From: Synergistaceae bacterium
GTDB lineage: Bacteria; Synergistota; Synergistia; Synergistales; Aminobacteriaceae
Length of the DNA: 43,038 nucleotides
Assembly (NCBI GenBank): GCA_017439345.1
Contig: JAFSJJ010000028.1
Location: forward strand, 1 to 43,038
Direction: 5' to 3'
Shown here: positions 30,001 to 37,894 of the stretch, piece by piece
How the letters are laid out: every line of letters starts with the position of its first letter
Position numbering within the stretch: the first letter of the stretch is position 1
The notes under the pieces: model-generated
What the model was told of the DNA's origin: nothing
Seen by the model: only the letters and a program-made list of their open reading frames with translations
The model's database searches: none
Program-made: the position numbers and the translations under genes

Positions 30001-30727
30001 GTGTTGCCGTGTATTGAGTGTCACGCCCTAATTGACGAGCCTGTTTTTGTAACGCTTCAAATGCTGCCTGATCCGCTGCCTGCTGTTCAGGAGTCTTATT
30101 TTTACCGGTGAAAGCTACTGCATTGACTCTTGCCATTGCCTGCTGAAAGTCTGCCGCTTGTTGTACAGGTTTAGCCATTGACAGACCTAACGCCGCCGAT
30201 GTCATTAACTCGCCCTTGATATTATCCCATGACAATTTTGACTGCGTTTCTTTCAGGGCAGCCTGAGACCTCGCTAATTTCTCCTGAGCTTGGGTTACTT
30301 TTTGTGAATGTTCGGCAAGTCTTAACTGTTCGCTTGCAAGTTTTCTTGTATCAATGCCTGCACCTGATAATTCGCTTCTCAATTCTCCGAGCTTCTTGCG
30401 CTGATTGCCCAATGATTCTTGGAGTTTATGAGCCTCAATATTCGCCTGCGTAAACTGCTTTTTCATGGCCTCCGTAGGTTGAGCCGTTGCCTTCATCTGC
30501 AAGCCTAACTCTTTAACCCTTGCACGTGCAGCATTTAATTTCTCTGATGTCTGAGCTATACTTCCCTGCATTTTTTGATACTGGGATATTTGCCCCGTCT
30601 GCTTCTGCATTGATGATGCCTGTTTTTGAAGCTGACTCAATGCCTGCCCTGCTTTGCCGAATGCCCCTGTAAAACCGCCGGTTAATGCTGCTCCGATCGC
30701 AAAAGATATTTCGACTGCCTTAGCCAT
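27062..30727 (-). CDS. Tail tape measure protein with 12 tryptophan-rich repeats
   Basis: 1221 residues. The N-terminus is a coiled coil rich in Gln/Ala/Lys, then a TP901/Mu-type domain (residues about 185-480; AADIAASTLRGFNLS, GIKGSQAGTALRAAF) and hydrophobic helices near 640-660. Residues 666-1073 hold 12 repeats of exactly 34 residues, each starting WWxSWTLxDIF and ending AKDFVLSKWQDF. The C-terminus has a GRxVVVPLENR segment. The protein sets tail length; at about 1.5 A per residue the helical tail would be near 180 nm, if wholly helical. Start ATG 30727 lies nine bases after the frameshifted chaperone's stop. No peptidase domain is visible. Confidence 0.93.
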   Translation of the reverse strand: MAKAVEISFAIGAALTGGFTGAFGKAGQALSQLQKQASSMQKQTGQISQYQKMQGSIAQTSEKLNAARARVKELGLQMKATAQPTEAMKKQFTQANIEAHKLQESLGNQRKKLGELRSELSGAGIDTRKLASEQLRLAEHSQKVTQAQEKLARSQAALKETQSKLSWDNIKGELMTSAALGLSMAKPVQQAADFQQAMARVNAVAFTGKNKTPEQQAADQAAFEALQKQARQLGRDTQYTATQAAQSQENLARAGFKSQEIIAAMPGLLSMAAAEGMDLAQAADIAASTLRGFNLSADQSNRVADVLAQTSAASNTSITGLGESMKYVAPVMSGLGVSVEETAAMLGIMGNAGIKGSQAGTALRAAFLRLSKEPKAVSKALAQLGIAAKDSQGKLRTMPSLMKELSQKMKGMGEGEQMKYLSNIFGSEAAAGMLAIMRASVDGSLAELEKLNKGSEGVAKQMADTMNNTLTGAFTRLGSATESLMIDIGNVLLPTVQSAVDQFANWTAGLSALAQEYPIVTKVLVGGVAAISGYKVAVTGLKIAWNLTKLPFQHVRVALDWLNAKMLMSGHSSIWAAAKTKVLTTAQKAWGIVMKTGRKLLDVGKLALYYGKQILITTATKAWTAAQWLWNAALNANPIGLLITAIAGAIAIGYAMYKNWDKIKAWWNSWKVKDIFAVIKDYASKAWNYAKEKWNDFWAWWDSLELGDLFSPVKEFASGAYDWVKAKWEEFKSWWNSWTLEDIFPSLKEYAASAKDFVLSKWESFKSWWDSWTLADIFPSVKEYAGSAKDYVLSKWQDFSNWWNSFTLADIFTEARTYAASAKDFVLSTWQDFKDWWFSWDIDDIFSAIGGYASTAKEFALSTWQSFSDWWNSWTLDDVFSGTKSYTGIAKDYVSEKWQEFNDWWNSWTLEDVFAIAKDYAGMAKDFVLSKWQDFSSWWNSWTLADIFPGVKKYADLAEVHVQNKWQDFSNWWQSWTLEDVFAIAKDYAGSAKDFTLSKWEEFLTWWDSLNLKDVFEIVSGYAEIAQGYVSSKWEEFKSWWESITLSDLFAPIVQFAVEKVEQLRGVFMNFCQWLKDLFAKLNPFNWQMPAWLGGGKAGDQQVKNAEAAVNSWGIPNINKRALGGFINRPELSLIGEAGREVVVPLENRARGIPLWRAAGEELGFSFGNSTTTNNNRNVTMSPNINITVNGGDGNTAQKFRQIVEDVLSDLQDQERRLSFA
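27509..28732 (-). repeat. 12 x 102-bp repeat in the tape measure gene
   Basis: The WW codon pairs occur at 28727-28732 and 27605-27610, exactly 1122 bases (11 x 102) apart, and ten others fall between at the same step. There are no insertions or deletions. Units are diverged at the nucleotide level, so the tandem is old, but the length is strictly conserved. Confidence 0.9.
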
Positions 30728-30736
30728 TCACAAATT

Positions 30737-31239
30737 TCACCTGCCTTTTTTACTTTGACGTTCTATTTCCTGCTGAATTAATTTTGACTCATCGCTTACG
30801 ATATTAACCCACTCGGACAACTCAGGAATCCGCATTCTGAGCCATTCCGTAATGGGTGTATATGTCTCTGCACGTGATAATCTTACTGCTATGCGCCTGA
30901 TTATACTGCGGGGAGATTTTCCGGGATTGTTGAATCTCCGCTTGTCGTTTCTGTCTCGGAATCCGTAGCTATCAAAAAATTTCGCACCTCTGTTACTATC
31001 CGTGAGAAATCTCTTGCGTTCGTCATCTTCAATGCTTCCGGAGGCAAATGCGCGGCTTTGGCTGCAACAGCTATGCAGTATACCCTTGAGAAATCCGTAG
31101 CTGAAAACGGAGTCCCTGACCTCATAATTTCTTCTTCAACTTCGATTAAGTCATTGCCCGTTAAATCTTCCAACGGAATATCAAGCATGAAAACGTCCTG
31201 ACCTTTATATTTTATTGCTTTCTTGAGCTGAATCTGCAT
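30737..31239 (-). CDS. Frameshifted tail assembly chaperone (E+E'-like fusion)
   Basis: A -1 frameshift at TTTTTTG (30979-30973) inside the 112-residue gene would join it to an extension with no stop codon until 30737. The first 89 codons are in frame 0 and 78 codons follow in frame -1, giving 167 residues. The extension starts DSYGFRDRNDKRRF, contains ITEWLRMRIPELSEW and ends QSKKGR. This is the P2 E/E' and lambda G/GT scheme, in which the minor fusion binds the tape measure. The fused stop lies nine bases before the tape measure gene. Confidence 0.8.
30901..31239 (-). CDS. Tail assembly chaperone, short form (gpE-like)
   Basis: 112 residues: MQIQLKKAIKYKGQDVF start, then the acidic helical segment (TGNDLIEVEEEIM), and FSRVYCIAVAAKAA. 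It corresponds to P2 gpE, between the tube and the tape measure, and is the frame-0 product. Ribosome site AGGA lies upstream in the two-base gap after the tube gene. The slippery heptamer sits at codon 88-89; most ribosomes would finish this form and a minority would make the 167-residue product. Confidence 0.88.
   Translation of the reverse strand: MQIQLKKAIKYKGQDVFMLDIPLEDLTGNDLIEVEEEIMRSGTPFSATDFSRVYCIAVAAKAAHLPPEALKMTNARDFSRIVTEVRNFLIATDSETETTSGDSTIPENLPAV
30973..30979 (-). promoter_or_regulatory. Programmed -1 frameshift slippery site
   Basis: On the minus strand the sequence is TTTTTTG, read T TTT TTG in the zero frame, the same heptamer used by P2 E/E'. After slipping, the next codon is GAT and the new frame is open for 78 codons. 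Confidence 0.82.
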
Positions 31240-31241
31240 GT

Positions 31242-31766
31242 TTATTGTCCTCCTAAGTCTTGGCGAACCTGCGCTGTGTAATCAACGCCGTCAACCTTGT
31301 AAATCATGTTCAATTTATCCATTTCGATGCGCTCTCTGCCGTCAAGTTCGACCTTCATATAACGCACCTCAAATTCTGTCTGAGTTTCCATATTGTCGCC
31401 GACTACGAGATTACCTGGTGTAAACGTCTTTGTATCAGCCTTCAGGAACACATAAAGCTGTCTAGTCGTGTAAATGCCTAAACCCGCATCGTACATCTGA
31501 ATAGAACTGTATAACTCGATTTCATGAGTCCTATGTTCAGACAGTGTCATAAATAAATCTGTAACTGCACGCCATGTTAAGCTGAATGTCGTAGAGTTAA
31601 AGTGTCCGAGTACGATACTTTCAATAGCTCCCGAAATTCCCGCGCCTTTGACTTCGCTCGTCATTGCTTCAAGAGCCGGGATAGTTCCTTCTGCAAGTCC
31701 GAGCATTTCTCCGCCTTCGAGATAAACTTTAAAATTTATGCCTTTCTCTGGTACGATATTAGCCAT
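31242..31766 (-). CDS. Tail tube protein
   Basis: 174 residues of the phage tail tube (FII-like) family: ANIVPEKGINFKVYLEGGEMLG start, a STTFSLTWRAVT segment and DNMETQTEFEVRYMKVEL end. It forms the inner channel of the contractile tail. ATG 31766 has AGAGGTGA upstream with seven-base spacing; an in-frame GTG nine bases earlier is probably not used. It lies after the sheath gene, the normal order for P2/Mu tails. Confidence 0.9.
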   Translation of the reverse strand: MANIVPEKGINFKVYLEGGEMLGLAEGTIPALEAMTSEVKGAGISGAIESIVLGHFNSTTFSLTWRAVTDLFMTLSEHRTHEIELYSSIQMYDAGLGIYTTRQLYVFLKADTKTFTPGNLVVGDNMETQTEFEVRYMKVELDGRERIEMDKLNMIYKVDGVDYTAQVRQDLGGQ

Positions 31767-31777
31767 TGAAATCACCT

Positions 31778-33286
31778 CTACTTTACAGCGTCAAACAACA
31801 CTTCAAAATATGCCGGGTCAAATTCGAATATTCCCCAGATCTGCTCGGCCGGTGGAGGCGGTGTAATGTAAATATGAAATCTCAGAATACCGTTGAGCAA
31901 GTCTGTAACTGCATTCTCTGTCCTCTGAAATTCAACACGTCCGCCAAGAATAAATTCACGTGCTGCAAGTCCGTTTAACCTGATGTTATAGCTGTTGACT
32001 ATAGTCTTGATTAATCGGGGTGTTATGGGCTTGTCGACCTTCTGCCAGAAAGTTAATATGAATTCATTACGAATCCAGTCAAACATTCGCCTAATCGGAA
32101 TAAATGCGTCCTTAGCGTCAGTATTCGAGGGATAAACACCGGTTCTGTTGCCCCAAGCCTTCCAGCCTCCGATCCAGTTTAACGCCGTAACTATGCCCTC
32201 GCCATTGAGATAATTTGCCTGGTCAAGTCCCAAATCTACCTCACGTCCCAGAGCATTAATGCAAGCATTCATCTGAAGCGATTTATTACTCGGCGACTCG
32301 TAGGGTATATCTTCGTTATTTCCGTCAGTCTTGTTCATGAGTCCTATTAACTGTGTCGACATGTGAAATACATCATCACCGAGCTTGACTTGAGGCCAGC
32401 ATACGATTTGACGTTCAGCCATGTAATTATTTCTATTTTTCCATTCCGGAGCTTCTGAATATCTGTCCGCGCCGTCTGAATCACTGGGAATATCAACGAC
32501 TGCTTCACACGTAAAGACACCGTTGATGCTGTCAGCCTTTGCCCTCATGACTGCTGCGACTTCGGGTTTCTCACTCCAGCCGGGAGCTCCTAATAATCCG
32601 GGTACTAATCTAAATTTCGGGAAGACTCTATTAACAAGCTCAAAGCCTGTATATTCCTCTGTCCGAGCGTCAACGCCTCCGATTATGTCATATGCATCAA
32701 CCTGCGAAGGGTCTAACTTCGTGTAGCTCAGAAAAACTTTTGCCTTGTTTGCCAAAGCTCCGCCCTCAATAACAGTGAAAATTGCGTTGCCGTCAGAATC
32801 ATAACCGAGCGAGTAATCTTCATTTTCTGTGTAAGCCGTTCGTTCAGGGTCTGACTCTTCAGACTCTTCATCAGAGGTTTCAATAATGTCTGCGGCCTCG
32901 AAACCTGTTGAAATTATTATGTCTGTTCCGAGATTAATCTCACTGCCGGTAATATCATATTCGCGATCCGTGATTTTCTGTTTGTGCTGTGCCGGGTCAA
33001 GAACATTAATCAACACGCACGGAGCAACCCCGAACAACGCAAACTGTGAGTAAATAAATTCGCAGAGAGTATATTTTTTCCAATCCCGCAAGAATCCAAA
33101 CAGACTCACTGCTTCGTTATAGCTGTAAATTAACTGGGGCTTATTCACATTCTGCATTGCCTCATCGCTCGAAGCCAAATGAATCGGAGCTGTTCCGACT
33201 ATAACCGGTAAACCTGCCGCTGTCTCAACAGGAGGGATTATCGATGTCGGGACTTCATTTGTGTAAACACCGTGTCTGTATGCCAT
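31778..33286 (-). CDS. Contractile tail sheath protein
   Basis: 502 residues of the phage sheath family. The start AYRHGVYTNEVPTSIIPP and the LPVIVGTAPIHLA segment are characteristic, and the C-terminal domain shows FDWIRNEFILTFWQKVDKP near residue 405 and ITPPPPAEQIWG near 475. Its presence shows that the phage is a myovirus. Start ATG 33286 directly follows the previous stop at 33287. Highly expressed late structural gene. No unusual features apart from an acidic insertion around residue 140 (SDEESEES). Confidence 0.95.
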   Translation of the reverse strand: MAYRHGVYTNEVPTSIIPPVETAAGLPVIVGTAPIHLASSDEAMQNVNKPQLIYSYNEAVSLFGFLRDWKKYTLCEFIYSQFALFGVAPCVLINVLDPAQHKQKITDREYDITGSEINLGTDIIISTGFEAADIIETSDEESEESDPERTAYTENEDYSLGYDSDGNAIFTVIEGGALANKAKVFLSYTKLDPSQVDAYDIIGGVDARTEEYTGFELVNRVFPKFRLVPGLLGAPGWSEKPEVAAVMRAKADSINGVFTCEAVVDIPSDSDGADRYSEAPEWKNRNNYMAERQIVCWPQVKLGDDVFHMSTQLIGLMNKTDGNNEDIPYESPSNKSLQMNACINALGREVDLGLDQANYLNGEGIVTALNWIGGWKAWGNRTGVYPSNTDAKDAFIPIRRMFDWIRNEFILTFWQKVDKPITPRLIKTIVNSYNIRLNGLAAREFILGGRVEFQRTENAVTDLLNGILRFHIYITPPPPAEQIWGIFEFDPAYFEVLFDAVK

Positions 33287-33544
33287 TTACTTTTTCACCG
33301 TCCTTAATGCATTCGCTGCCTTCTGGATTGCACTAAAAAGCCGAGCTTCGTTACTGCCCGGCCTGTCAATTTTGCTTCTCATATTTTCAAGTTCACTCAC
33401 GGGAACTATCAGCTTCTCAATTTCAGGGATTTTCTCTATTGCCCTCCTGACAAAGAAGGGAAGTCCGCCCCTGAATAATTTAAATCTCTCCAGAGCTAAC
33501 GGGTAAACTGTCGGCCCTGTGTAAATCAAAGTCTCTTCGGACAT
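33287..33544 (-). CDS. Small phage protein upstream of sheath
   Basis: 85 residues, mostly helical, basic at the end (ANALRTVKK). It begins one base before the 33545 gene and ends one base before the sheath start, so it is in the packed late operon. The position matches small, poorly conserved proteins preceding the sheath in Mu-like phages, which may be tail-assembly factors. I recognise no motif. Confidence 0.7.
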   Translation of the reverse strand: MSEETLIYTGPTVYPLALERFKLFRGGLPFFVRRAIEKIPEIEKLIVPVSELENMRSKIDRPGSNEARLFSAIQKAANALRTVKK

Positions 33545-34123
33545 CTATAACTCTCTCCTCTCGGACTTAATAGAAACTCGCATTAACGGCCTGCCTGTCT
33601 CCCAAGCTGACTCAATCACTCCGAAATAAACGGGAAAAGCCTGCTCGTCAAATAAATAGCTCTTTAACGGCATTTCGAGCCTGTATCTCTGCGCAAGAAC
33701 ACGTCCGGGCATTGATAACAGCTCCTGCCTCATGGTCTCGATGATGTTCAGAACGTCCCTGTAACCCTGACAATCCGGCGACTCGTCATAGATTCCTATG
33801 AGAAAATTTACTTTAATCCGAGTCTGATCGAGTGCGCCTTCTTCCTTGTCTGTAGCTTCATCAAGTTTTACGATTACGCAGGGGAATAAACTCTCTATGT
33901 CTTCAGGTGCGTAACCTTCGGGCGTGATTGTCTCTGTGGATTCTGTATCTGAATCTGTGTTCTCTTCATCATCAACTGTAACTTCTGCCGGTTTAGGTTG
34001 AGGCAAGTACTGTGCAAAGACCTTTACAGTCTGTAAAAGTCCGCTTTTAGCCGTTAATTCGTAATTCCTGAATAATTCTGTTAATTTATCTACAAGTGCA
34101 TCAAGTAAATTTAATTCTGTCAT
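33545..34123 (-). CDS. Tail terminator/completion-like protein
   Basis: 192 residues beginning MTELNLLDALVDKLTELF with an AGGAG site six bases before ATG 34123; the frame is open to a GTG at 34189, which lacks such a site. Two domains are visible: an N-terminal helix and a beta-rich core (FPCVIVKLDEATDKEEGAL, KVNFLIGIYDESPD) with an acidic Glu/Asp/Ser/Thr linker. This pattern is like gp37-like/tail terminator proteins preceding the sheath. The assignment is from position and pattern, not a strong motif. Confidence 0.7.
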   Translation of the reverse strand: MTELNLLDALVDKLTELFRNYELTAKSGLLQTVKVFAQYLPQPKPAEVTVDDEENTDSDTESTETITPEGYAPEDIESLFPCVIVKLDEATDKEEGALDQTRIKVNFLIGIYDESPDCQGYRDVLNIIETMRQELLSMPGRVLAQRYRLEMPLKSYLFDEQAFPVYFGVIESAWETGRPLMRVSIKSERREL

Positions 34124-34185
34124 GCCGTCTCCTCTGTCTAATGCCCATAAGCCGATGCCTACGTGCATGTAAGATTTATAGTTAC

Positions 34186-34782
34186 TCACGGTAAAGCACC
34201 CACGCGCTTTAATTCATGTTCAAGTCTCCTTACGAAAACTTCACGTGAACTCTTTTCAGCTTCTGCAACTGTTTCTTTATTCTTCATCATCTGGGGAACT
34301 GAAGGACTCATTAGCATTCTCCATCTTCCGCCGTCATTAATAAACGCTCTCACATCACCTCTAAATGGTGCTAGAAATGCAGGCGGAATAGGTTTTAACC
34401 CTCCAGCTCTCTTGACTGCGCCTCGAAAACTGCCTTGTTTTACAGGGTTTTTCTTTGGACTGACCGCAAATTTCGTTATGGGTTGCCTATGTCCCCTTGC
34501 AACAAGAGTAGCGTCCATTAATCCGCCTGAAGACCATTTGAGAAAAATGCTTCCCTTAAAATCTTTTTGCTTGACGTAGTATTTTTTAGCAGTCTCGCGC
34601 AGTTCTATTGTCTTGAAATGTTCGAGTGCCCTGTTTATCGCAGGTGAAATAGCTTTTTGTATTTTATCCGGAGCTTGCTGTAAAAAACCGCTGGCCTTGA
34701 TAATAGAGCTGTAATCCAAATTTATATCTATTACTCCGCTTCGGATAGTGTCTATTGTCGTTGATAATGAACCGCCTGCCAT
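34186..34782 (-). CDS. Minor tail protein Z-like
   Basis: 198 residues of the prophage minor tail protein Z/HK97 gp10-like type: a helical start (AISPAINRALEHFKTIELRETAKKYYV; cut form: INRALEHFKTIELRETAKKYY), a basic middle (KKNPVKQGSFRGAVKRAGG) and a helical end. Start ATG 34782 shares a base with the previous stop (TAATG). It likely acts in joining head and tail. Family call is of moderate certainty. Confidence 0.72.
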   Translation of the reverse strand: MAGGSLSTTIDTIRSGVIDINLDYSSIIKASGFLQQAPDKIQKAISPAINRALEHFKTIELRETAKKYYVKQKDFKGSIFLKWSSGGLMDATLVARGHRQPITKFAVSPKKNPVKQGSFRGAVKRAGGLKPIPPAFLAPFRGDVRAFINDGGRWRMLMSPSVPQMMKNKETVAEAEKSSREVFVRRLEHELKRVGALP

Positions 34783-35156
34783 TATGAATTATTCGCCTCC
34801 AGTGTAATACGCCAGATTTGCTCTTGAATCAAAGTAGCTTCACCGACAAGATATAATCTCCCGTCAAGTTTTATTTTGCTCCCTGATTTAATGCTCTTCA
34901 CGTCATGAACTCTGCAATACAGAACCGCTTGACCCTTCGTTAAGCCTTCAGGGTTCTCGTTGCTTCCGAGTCTGATTTTTATTCCCTGAGTCCGCAAGTC
35001 CGTTGTCAGGACAGATAATATTTTCTTGCCGTTCACGTCATGAAATCTTGCGAATTCGGAATTATTGAACCAGTTAGCCCCGTCATCGAGGTCATGAGCT
35101 ACGAAATCTAAGAACGTCTCATCTCTTGAATAAATATCATGAATTGCCTTGATCAT
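34782..35156 (-). CDS. Head-tail joining protein (FII-like)
   Basis: 124 residues starting MIKAIHDIYSRDETFLDF at ATG 35156. The segment HDVNGKKILSVLTTD resembles lambda FII/head-tail attachment proteins, and the end is a beta-rich SGSKIKLDGRLYLVGEA. A longer frame to 35363 runs antisense-like through the 35137 gene and is not credible. It overlaps the end of the 35137 gene by 20 bases. Probably a connector between portal/capsid and tail. Confidence 0.72.
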   Translation of the reverse strand: MIKAIHDIYSRDETFLDFVAHDLDDGANWFNNSEFARFHDVNGKKILSVLTTDLRTQGIKIRLGSNENPEGLTKGQAVLYCRVHDVKSIKSGSKIKLDGRLYLVGEATLIQEQIWRITLEANNS

Positions 35157-35379
35157 TTTGCTGTGAATTCTGCATAACCTGCACAGGGTTCGGAGGTTGT
35201 ATTGCTTGAGCCTGCACAGATTCTTTTTTCTTAGCAGCCCGTGAATTCTTCTCCGTGTTGATAACTTCCGCAAATCCTCGCGTAACAAGTTCGCGAGTTC
35301 CTGCAGTGTCTGGCAAAACCTCACCCATCTTATAAATCCTCGAACCTGATAAAAATTTAGCATGTCGTAAAATTATCAT
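35137..35379 (-). CDS. Small head-associated protein
   Basis: 80 residues: a beta-strand start (MIILRHAKFLSGSRIYKMGEV) with a KL..G..Y..Ge-like pattern, a helix (TRELVTRGFAEVI) and a Gln/Asn-rich disordered end. It overlaps the capsid stop by four bases (ATGA) and the next gene by 20 bases. The fold pattern resembles small phage proteins after the capsid. No confirmed function. Confidence 0.65.
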   Translation of the reverse strand: MIILRHAKFLSGSRIYKMGEVLPDTAGTRELVTRGFAEVINTEKNSRAAKKKESVQAQAIQPPNPVQVMQNSQQNDQGNS

Positions 35380-36440
35380 GCTGCCCCCGTGATTACGCCC
35401 TTCAACACATACCAGCTTTTCAAGTCATGAGGCATGGGCAAGGGTCTTGACGACATACCGACAAATTTTTGCGATGGATTTTTCGTGAACCATTTGCGCG
35501 GAACATATTGCTGCATGTGAGTCACGTATTCTCCGCCGTCATCAATTTCTGTTATTGCTCCGTAAAGCATGGAATTCTGCTCGCGGCTTGACTGAATTAT
35601 TACTGTCTCAGGGTCAATTATCGGCTTTAATTTCGGCTGTCCGTCTGCGTCAAGGTCTGCTGTGTCTGGGATCCACTCTTCATAAGTGTATAAATCGAAC
35701 AATGCACCCGGAACTATCATGCGTCCAAGATAGCCGACTCCGTCTTCAAGCTCTGAGGGGTTAATTTCTCCGATCTCGACTCTTCGATTATCAAGTAATT
35801 TCAAGAACGGCTCATTCTTTAATATCATTTCAGCAGCTTTAGACCCAAGAATCAGCATATCGGGATTAACTCCGTCCTTGCGCATTTCCGTTGCAATAGT
35901 CTTCAGCTGACCCATAATATCAAACGTAGGAGTCCACCTGTCCGAAGCGTCAAGAGTAACTATATTTTCAAAGCCGTAGTTCACAACTTCATTAACGCCC
36001 TTGCCTTTGATAACAAGCCTGCCGTCCTGTTTAGCGCGGGCGCACATATACTCTTCTCGCCTCCAGATTGTGTCTTGAAGTTCGATAATATCCTGAGCTG
36101 CAATCTGAGCTGCCCTGTCTTCTGGTGTAAGTCCTGAATTCCATTCTGATTCACTAAGTAATTTTTGTGCAAGAGTGTCATCCGTAATTACACGGCACGG
36201 AGCTATTAACGGAGCTGTATAACTTTTCACAGAGTATTCATCGCGTTCAATTGCCTCTGAGCCTATTCTGGGACTCACATACGGAGCTAACCTGCGCTTG
36301 CCTTCCTGAATCTCAAAATGTACTTTTTTAGTAGGGAATGTGATTACGTTGTTGAAAAATCTTGTCTTGAAAAACATTCTAAGGGGCTTAGTCTTCCTGA
36401 TTACCCCTAATAACATTTTGGGTTCGTAATAATCTATCAT
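35376..36440 (-). CDS. Major capsid protein E (lambda type)
   Basis: 354 residues of the phage capsid E family. The start YYEPKMLLGVIRKTKPLRMFF, the TFPTKKVHFEIQEGKRRLAPYVSPR region (cut: KRRLAPYVSPR) and the segment MLYGAITEIDDGG are typical of gpE. It forms the icosahedral shell with the decoration protein encoded just upstream (36456). Gene order portal-protease-D-E is the lambda arrangement. Start ATG 36440 with AGGAGG upstream. Confidence 0.93.
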   Translation of the reverse strand: MIDYYEPKMLLGVIRKTKPLRMFFKTRFFNNVITFPTKKVHFEIQEGKRRLAPYVSPRIGSEAIERDEYSVKSYTAPLIAPCRVITDDTLAQKLLSESEWNSGLTPEDRAAQIAAQDIIELQDTIWRREEYMCARAKQDGRLVIKGKGVNEVVNYGFENIVTLDASDRWTPTFDIMGQLKTIATEMRKDGVNPDMLILGSKAAEMILKNEPFLKLLDNRRVEIGEINPSELEDGVGYLGRMIVPGALFDLYTYEEWIPDTADLDADGQPKLKPIIDPETVIIQSSREQNSMLYGAITEIDDGGEYVTHMQQYVPRKWFTKNPSQKFVGMSSRPLPMPHDLKSWYVLKGVITGAA

Positions 36441-36455
36441 GATTTAACCTCCTGA

Positions 36456-36863
36456 TTAGTCGTGCAAATGTCTCAAGAAAATTTTTGACCTGCGCAAATT
36501 GTCTCTTGCTAACTCGATTAATTCATCGTGGTCATCTTCCGCAGTCTCGAACGGGAATATAACTTTTGAGTCGTTAAATTCTCCTTGAAAATACGCTGCT
36601 GTCTCTGCGTATTGATTTTCACCGATCGTAACGTCATCGCAAAGAATGCAGAAAGTATTTGCACTTGTGAGACCTGCTTTAGTGCTTGCGATAAAATTTC
36701 CTGCTACGTCTCCCATTAAGAGCGTACCTCTCTTAAATTCTCCTTGACTGGCAACCTTCACAACATCGGGATAGACGCTCCCCCAGTTTACGGCTATCAA
36801 GTTATCGGGCGGAGGTACTGTGCATTCGTCTTTTACTAGTTCCAAACTTACCTGATCTGCCAT
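36456..36863 (-). CDS. Head decoration protein D
   Basis: 135 residues of the lambda gpD family: a core with KRGTLLMGDVAGNF (gpD: RRGLLLA) and FCILCDDVTIGEN, and a beta-strand end. It stabilises the expanded capsid. It starts three bases after the protease stop and precedes capsid E, as in lambda. The C-terminus ends FLRHLHD. Confidence is high from both context and sequence pattern. Confidence 0.88.
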   Translation of the reverse strand: MADQVSLELVKDECTVPPPDNLIAVNWGSVYPDVVKVASQGEFKRGTLLMGDVAGNFIASTKAGLTSANTFCILCDDVTIGENQYAETAAYFQGEFNDSKVIFPFETAEDDHDELIELARDNLRRSKIFLRHLHD

Positions 36864-36865
36864 GA

Positions 36866-37894
36866 TTAATTAAACCCCCTCATAGCGTTAATATGTTTTG
36901 CGATTAAATCTGCTGTGCGTTCTGATTCTGCCTGAGCGTTCGGTGTCGTAACTTGAGGCGTTAAGGCTTGATTTACTGCTTGAGCGTCCTGTTTCATAGC
37001 GTTCAAGACTGAGTTATTCTTGTCGGCCTGTAAAATCTCGATTGCAATATCGCGCGCGTCCTTTGGCTCTTCGTATTTTGCCTTGTTGATAATTGCTTCT
37101 CTTCCCGGAGCATTCAGACTGTCGAGAACTCTTAATCTTTCGCGTTCGTTCTTGACTGCTGAGTCAATAATTCCCTTGACTAAATCAGGATATTCCCTCA
37201 TTAAGTCTTCTGTGTTTGTGATTCTTGCTTGTGTAACTTGAGTTGATTCGGGCATTTGTTTAGCCTCCTCCTTTGAATTTGCCGTGTCATTATCTAAATA
37301 GTGAAGCAGTAATTCCCGTCTGATTGATTCTGAATCTGCTTTTGCTGCAATCTGTATCGGTTCTGAAATCTCATCGCAGAAATTCATGTCCTTTGCTTCC
37401 TGAGCCGATAACCACGTTTCAGCGTCCATCATGGAGTTAATTTTTTCGCGTTCTAAGCCTGTTCTTGTGATATAAACATTTGCGATTGAGTCTCTTATCT
37501 TGTCAAGAATTTCCGCCGTGTCCCTCATATCTTCAGCATTTCCGTAGACTCCGCCGGAGGGATTATGAATCATCATCATTGCGTTGCTGGGCATGGTGAT
37601 TTTCTTTCCTGACATTGCAACAACACTCGCTGCCGAAGCTGCCAGACCGTCAATATAAACGTGAATTTTTGCCTTGTGGGACTTCAAATAGTTATAAATC
37701 GCAAGAGCCTCGAACACGTCCCCGCCGACACTGTTAATCCTGAGATTGATTTTCTTTACGTCTCCGAGAGCTTTTATCTTGTCAATAAAACTCTTTGCGC
37801 TTGTGATATGCCATTTTTCATTGTCAAAATCTGCGATCATGTCATATAACAAAATTTCTGCTTCGTTATCAGCTTGAGCCGTTACTTTGAACAT
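36866..37894 (-). CDS. ClpP-like head maturation protease
   Basis: 342 residues. Residues 1-200 are a ClpP-fold serine protease: strand RINSVGGDVFEALAIYNYL, nucleophile Ser in GLAASAASVVAMSG, and His in MMIHNPSGG. The catalytic Asp is likely in the following helix (EDMRDTAEILDKI). The C-terminal 130 residues are helical and may act as scaffold, as lambda C/Nu3. It matures the prohead. ATG 37894 is preferred; a GTG twelve bases earlier is possible. It overlaps the portal gene by 26 bases in another frame. Confidence 0.9.
   Translation of the reverse strand: MFKVTAQADNEAEILLYDMIADFDNEKWHITSAKSFIDKIKALGDVKKINLRINSVGGDVFEALAIYNYLKSHKAKIHVYIDGLAASAASVVAMSGKKITMPSNAMMMIHNPSGGVYGNAEDMRDTAEILDKIRDSIANVYITRTGLEREKINSMMDAETWLSAQEAKDMNFCDEISEPIQIAAKADSESIRRELLLHYLDNDTANSKEEAKQMPESTQVTQARITNTEDLMREYPDLVKGIIDSAVKNERERLRVLDSLNAPGREAIINKAKYEEPKDARDIAIEILQADKNNSVLNAMKQDAQAVNQALTPQVTTPNAQAESERTADLIAKHINAMRGFN

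Noticed and set aside
35157-35363. N-terminal extension of the FII-like protein to 193 residues
   Set aside because: The extra residues are Arg/Leu/Cys-rich and overlap the 35137 gene in another frame, which is typical of a shadow frame.
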